From Bacteroidaceae bacterium (GTDB taxonomy: Bacteria; Bacteroidota; Bacteroidia; Bacteroidales; Bacteroidaceae), in contig JAIKZS010000108.1 in the NCBI GenBank assembly GCA_024682035.1, positions 1-36,761 on the forward strand: 36,761 nt of DNA, given 5' to 3'. The translations under genes and the position numbers were made by a program. Below, piece after piece: positions 33,578 to 36,761 of this stretch. The notes beneath the pieces are model-generated. The model ran no database searches. It was not told the DNA's origin and worked only from the letters and a program-made list of their open reading frames with translations. Within the stretch, counting starts at the first letter, position 1, and each line of letters starts with the position of its first letter.

Positions 33578-35314
33578 ATGGCCATTGATGATTCAACAAA
33601 GGAAAGTGTGTGGAAGCGTTTAAAGGCTTTCTTTAAGAAACAGACTAATCTGGTTGTCATCATTGTAGCTGCAGTCTTGTTAGAGACTGCTTTAGGTATA
33701 ATGTTCTATTTGCAGCGTAATCTTACATCCAAATTCTTAAATGAAATTACTGACAGCGAAATGTTGGTCATATCCCTTGGCGTTCGCAACCATTTTACCA
33801 AAATAGAAGCCACACTCGATAACATGGCATGGATGTTGACAGATCGCCTTGACAATCCCAATTCCTTGTTCCAGGAAAGCTACAAATTGTTGGAAAATAA
33901 CCCTAATATCTATGGTTGCAGCATTGCCTGCATTCCCAACCTTTTCCCTGACAAAGGCTATTGGTTCGAGCCCTATGCCGTTCGCAAATCCAATGGATCC
34001 ATTGAATCCTCACAGTTGGGATCGGCCAATCATGACTATACGAAATCTAGTTTTTACGTAGAAGCTATTGCACGTGGCGAGGGGCATTGGAGTGAGCCTT
34101 ACCTTGACTCTGATGGCGCTAAGACCATGATTACCAGCTATAGTGTGCCTATTCGCAACAAACAGAATAATATTGTGGCTGTTATCAGTGCCGACATTTC
34201 ACTCGATTGGGTAGCTGAAGTCATGAACAATACATTGCCCCTCGAGCATTCTAAGCGTTTCCTTATCAGCTCTCAATACACCATGCTGGGAGGCGAAAAC
34301 AACTTACTGTTCAACACCATAGTGCAGCATTTAAAGACTAACGATGTAAGCAATGGCTACTTCGAGTTGAACGATGAAAATGTACACGTATTCTTTGATC
34401 CAATAGGAGGAAAAACCGACTGGCTAATTATTTGTGCGGTGGACGAAGATATTTTTTTCGGTTTTTTAAAAAAACGACAATTATTCATGCTCCTATTGGT
34501 AGGTGTTTGCTTTCTGCTGCTGTATTACATTGTACAGCGTACCTCGCGCAACCAAAAGCAATATAACAAGGTACATGCCGAGAAAGAGCGTATCAGCTCA
34601 GAGCTGCAAGTGGCCCACGAGATACAGCAAGGCATGTTGCCAAGCAGCAGCCTGAAGCTCAAAAATGTTGAGGTGTATGGTTCGTTGGTACCTGCCCGCG
34701 AGGTGGGTGGCGATACGTTCTATTACCACATCGTCGATGATTATCTTTATTTCTGCATCGGCGATGTCAGTGGCAAGAGTACCCCCAGCGCCTTATTTAT
34801 GGCCTCCATCAGTTCATTATTCATTGCCTTTTCGAAACAAAAAGATAATCCTGCCGCCATCATGCGCAGAATTAATGCGATATCAACTCCTGGCAATGAT
34901 ACCTGCTTGTTTATCACCCTGTTCATTGGCATGCTACACTTGCCAACAGGTCGTTTGCTTTATTGTAATGCTGGACATGATTCTCCTCTCATCAAGAGTG
35001 ATGGCTTTTGGAGCACGTTAACTTCAGCATCGCAAATACCAGTTGGTTTGGTGGAAAATATGCAATATGATGAGCAGGAAGTATATTTGGCACCCAGCAG
35101 TGAAATTTTCCTTTATACCGATGGTGTTACTGAAGCTGTCAATAGCAGTCGTCAACTCTTCGGGATAGATCGGTTGGAGCAAGTGCTGGCAACTTGTACC
35201 GATGTAGATCCGCAGGCTTTGCAAGATGCGGTGACCAAAGCTGTGCATCAATTTGTAGGCAATGCTGAGCAGAGTGATGACCTTACCATGCTTGTCATTC
35301 ACTATAAGCCATGA
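33578..35314 (+). CDS. Membrane-bound Cache-sensor PP2C phosphatase (SpoIIE/RsbU type)
   Basis: This 578-residue protein has a first membrane segment (about 24-46), an extracytoplasmic dCache-like sensor (about 60-290; PYLDSDGAKTMITSYSVPIRN and VVAVISADISLDWVAEVM are typical), and a second membrane segment (about 300-322). A short coiled coil (EKERISSELQVAHEIQQGMLPSS) follows, then a SpoIIE PP2C domain. Metal-binding aspartates are visible in VGGD (about 378), GDVSGKS (about 394), YTDGVTEA (about 512) and QSDDLTML (about 565). It would dephosphorylate the STAS protein in response to an extracellular ligand. The frame extends to a TTG at 33548, but that overlaps the -7 element, so the ATG at 33578 is chosen. 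It is divergent from the ATPase-transporter-STAS operon. Confidence 0.94.
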   Translation: MAIDDSTKESVWKRLKAFFKKQTNLVVIIVAAVLLETALGIMFYLQRNLTSKFLNEITDSEMLVISLGVRNHFTKIEATLDNMAWMLTDRLDNPNSLFQESYKLLENNPNIYGCSIACIPNLFPDKGYWFEPYAVRKSNGSIESSQLGSANHDYTKSSFYVEAIARGEGHWSEPYLDSDGAKTMITSYSVPIRNKQNNIVAVISADISLDWVAEVMNNTLPLEHSKRFLISSQYTMLGGENNLLFNTIVQHLKTNDVSNGYFELNDENVHVFFDPIGGKTDWLIICAVDEDIFFGFLKKRQLFMLLLVGVCFLLLYYIVQRTSRNQKQYNKVHAEKERISSELQVAHEIQQGMLPSSSLKLKNVEVYGSLVPAREVGGDTFYYHIVDDYLYFCIGDVSGKSTPSALFMASISSLFIAFSKQKDNPAAIMRRINAISTPGNDTCLFITLFIGMLHLPTGRLLYCNAGHDSPLIKSDGFWSTLTSASQIPVGLVENMQYDEQEVYLAPSSEIFLYTDGVTEAVNSSRQLFGIDRLEQVLATCTDVDPQALQDAVTKAVHQFVGNAEQSDDLTMLVIHYKP

Positions 35315-35387
35315 AAGGCATGTCCGCTGGCATCTAGCTGGGGACTTTTGAAAGAATTTTTTGTAATCTATAAATAAGGGAAGTAAT

Positions 35388-35912
35388 ATGAAAAAGGTAT
35401 TATTTGCTTTCGCTGCCCTAGCTGTTTTGGCAGCTTGTGGTGACAAACAGATTTCCGTTCCTACCGAAGAAGGAAATGCACTGAAAAATGAAGTAAATAC
35501 TGAGGTTTCCAGCGAAGTAAAAGGTGAAGCTGCCATTGAGGAAAGTGCAGGAGTGGAGTATGAAATAGCCAAGAACTATTTCTTCAAGAACGGCCAGGAA
35601 ATACCTGCCAGTCCGAAAATCAGTAAGGCTGATGTTTTCGACCAACTCTTTGGCATGGCTACGGTCATGGGAGCAGACGGCATGCCTACCGAAATTGACT
35701 TTAGCCATCAGTTTGTTTTAGCTATCGTACTGCCTGTCACCGACATAGCCACCGAAATCATTCCAGTCAACGTGGAGGATAAAGGCGATACACTGGTCTA
35801 TACTTACGAAGTCAAGACTGGTCAGAAGCAATCATACAGCATTCAGCCTATGTCGCTTATCATTCTCGACAAGCAATACGAAAACAAGGAAGTTGTGCTG
35901 GTCAGCAAATAA
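35388..35912 (+). CDS. Hypothetical lipoprotein, protease-inhibitor-like fold possible
   Basis: This 174-residue protein has a clear lipoprotein signal with lipobox LAAC (C17). A Glu/Lys/Val-rich spacer (about 20-60) follows, then a compact domain with alternating hydrophobic strands (HQFVLAIVLPVTDIATEIIPVNVEDKGDTLVYTYEVKTGQKQSYSIQPMSLIIL, spread over about 105-160). A PrcB/protease-complex-like fold is one thought, but I cannot assign a family. It lies 73 nt after the phosphatase in the same direction, so it could be its downstream partner. A GGGAAG sits close to the ATG. Confidence 0.82.
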   Translation: MKKVLFAFAALAVLAACGDKQISVPTEEGNALKNEVNTEVSSEVKGEAAIEESAGVEYEIAKNYFFKNGQEIPASPKISKADVFDQLFGMATVMGADGMPTEIDFSHQFVLAIVLPVTDIATEIIPVNVEDKGDTLVYTYEVKTGQKQSYSIQPMSLIILDKQYENKEVVLVSK

Positions 35913-35941
35913 TGATAGAGTCGTAGTTTGTCACGTCACGA

Positions 35942-36565
35942 TTATTTAGTGTACGAAAAACCACATTTAAGTCCCGACACTAATTTCGAAGCACTTGAAA
36001 GCGCCTCCACGAAATCATTGTCGGGCACGCCCCCTAGCTCCCGGAAGATTTCCAACATCTCTTTCGGACTGGTCAGTAGTAGCAGTTCACCATTTTCCAG
36101 TCGTGTAATAATGTTAGCTATCACCACATTCTTATTAGCCAACATCAGTTTTTCGCCACCCACCATCCAAGTGCCGTTAGTCTTGCTCTTCACCATAATG
36201 CTAAGAAAAGTACCATTCACATTGAAAGAAATATGCGTATTAGACGAGTTGATACCGCTCTTCTCGGTATAGTTCTCCAATACCTTCTTCAAGCTGCTAG
36301 CCAGGGTATTAGCCGCAGCCTTCTTCAGCAAGTTGCGGTCGGTACTCAGCACTGCCGTTCCGCTAAACTTCCACGTGCCAATCAAAGAGTCAGCCTTTGC
36401 CACCTTCCCGTCAATAGCATCCTTCAGCTTCTCATAGGTGTCTTCCACAGAGTCCGCTATCTTTTCAGTCTTTGATTTGTCCTCTGCATTATTCACATTT
36501 TGTGCCCCAGCAGATACAGCCCAACCCAGTAAGGCACAAATACAAAATATTTTCAGTCTCATCAT
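35942..36565 (-). CDS. DUF4923 family exported protein (lipocalin-like)
   Basis: This 207-residue exported protein has a signal peptide ending SAGAQ (about 17-22), then a charged helical segment (to about 55) and a compact domain starting GTWKFSGTAVLSTDRNLLKKA (about 63-83) with NTHISFNVNGTFLS and NGTWMVGGEKLMLAN. The spacing and GTW/GTW repeats fit DUF4923, a Bacteroidetes lipocalin-like family of unknown function. Two adjacent ATG codons (36565 and 36562) are both possible. It converges with the lipoprotein gene; the two stops are about 30 nt apart. Confidence 0.82.
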   Translation of the reverse strand: MMRLKIFCICALLGWAVSAGAQNVNNAEDKSKTEKIADSVEDTYEKLKDAIDGKVAKADSLIGTWKFSGTAVLSTDRNLLKKAAANTLASSLKKVLENYTEKSGINSSNTHISFNVNGTFLSIMVKSKTNGTWMVGGEKLMLANKNVVIANIITRLENGELLLLTSPKEMLEIFRELGGVPDNDFVEALSSASKLVSGLKCGFSYTK

Positions 36566-36761
36566 AATACTATATTATTTGAGTGTGAAGATAGTGTTTT
36601 TATCTTATTTCAGCAATAATCTGTGGGTATAAATTGCAACAATTCTTTTTTCTACCATCTCTCGTGATTCAATAGCCGATTGTTTTCATCCTTGCGCAGA
36701 CAGCATTTTGGAGAATTTCGATGCATGTTCCACCCATTTGTTTGATGACATGTTTTATTCC

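Noticed and set aside
36566-36761. Possible gene at the right edge
   Set aside because: No frame with a recognisable product is visible on either strand in the last 196 bases.

Overview
The window comes from a low-to-moderate GC member of the Bacteroidetes, most likely order Bacteroidales (Prevotella- or Bacteroides-like). The main evidence is repeated promoters of the Bacteroidetes type (TTTG, about 19 nt, TAnnTTTG) upstream of many genes. The gene families agree: a TonB receptor with a surface lipoprotein, a PorT-type barrel, a class 1B PyrK/PyrD pair, an editing-less ProS, DUF4923 and lipoprotein glycoside hydrolases. I see no rRNA, tRNA, CRISPR array, insertion sequence or prophage. Most of the window looks like ordinary chromosome.

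Region 1 (1-6183) concerns vitamin B12. A cobalamin riboswitch and a textbook promoter precede a BtuB-like TonB receptor on the minus strand. The receptor's 3' end overlaps a lipoprotein gene cut by the window edge. Divergently, a promoter four bases from the start codon drives cobQ-cobD-cbiB, which carry out late corrinoid steps (amidation, making the aminopropanol arm, attaching it). Uptake is therefore under riboswitch control, while the synthesis operon has no visible riboswitch. Region 2 (6167-10195, minus) holds a LysM/periplasmic-binding protein, a PorT-like barrel, an unusual serine recombinase with replaced catalytic residues, and a voltage-gated K+ channel.

Region 3 (10357-22994) is mostly housekeeping on the plus strand: uvrA, a POT peptide transporter, a GNAT acetyltransferase, a GH27 alpha-galactosidase lipoprotein, proS, a NIF3-like protein with a coiled-coil zinc-ribbon partner, amn and holA. 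A stand-alone HsdR_N nuclease-like gene lies in the opposite direction. A 38-bp perfect direct repeat sits between it and amn. About 890 bp of AT-rich, non-coding DNA then precede an HTH regulator. That leader holds three TACnnTTGTA-like palindromes and a 17-bp word that recurs inside the regulator's coding region.

Region 4 (24420-29835) has pyrK-pyrD, an iron-dependent alcohol dehydrogenase, a strong bidirectional terminator, and a trmD-GH13 pair on the minus strand. Region 5 (30120-36565) contains the most interesting system. It is a complete partner-switching set: an RsbW-like ATPase and an RsbV-like STAS protein that flank an SLC13 transporter with two RCK_C domains, plus a divergent membrane-bound Cache-SpoIIE phosphatase (RsbU-like). 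No sigma factor is present, so the transporter itself is a plausible output. Two small exported proteins close the window.
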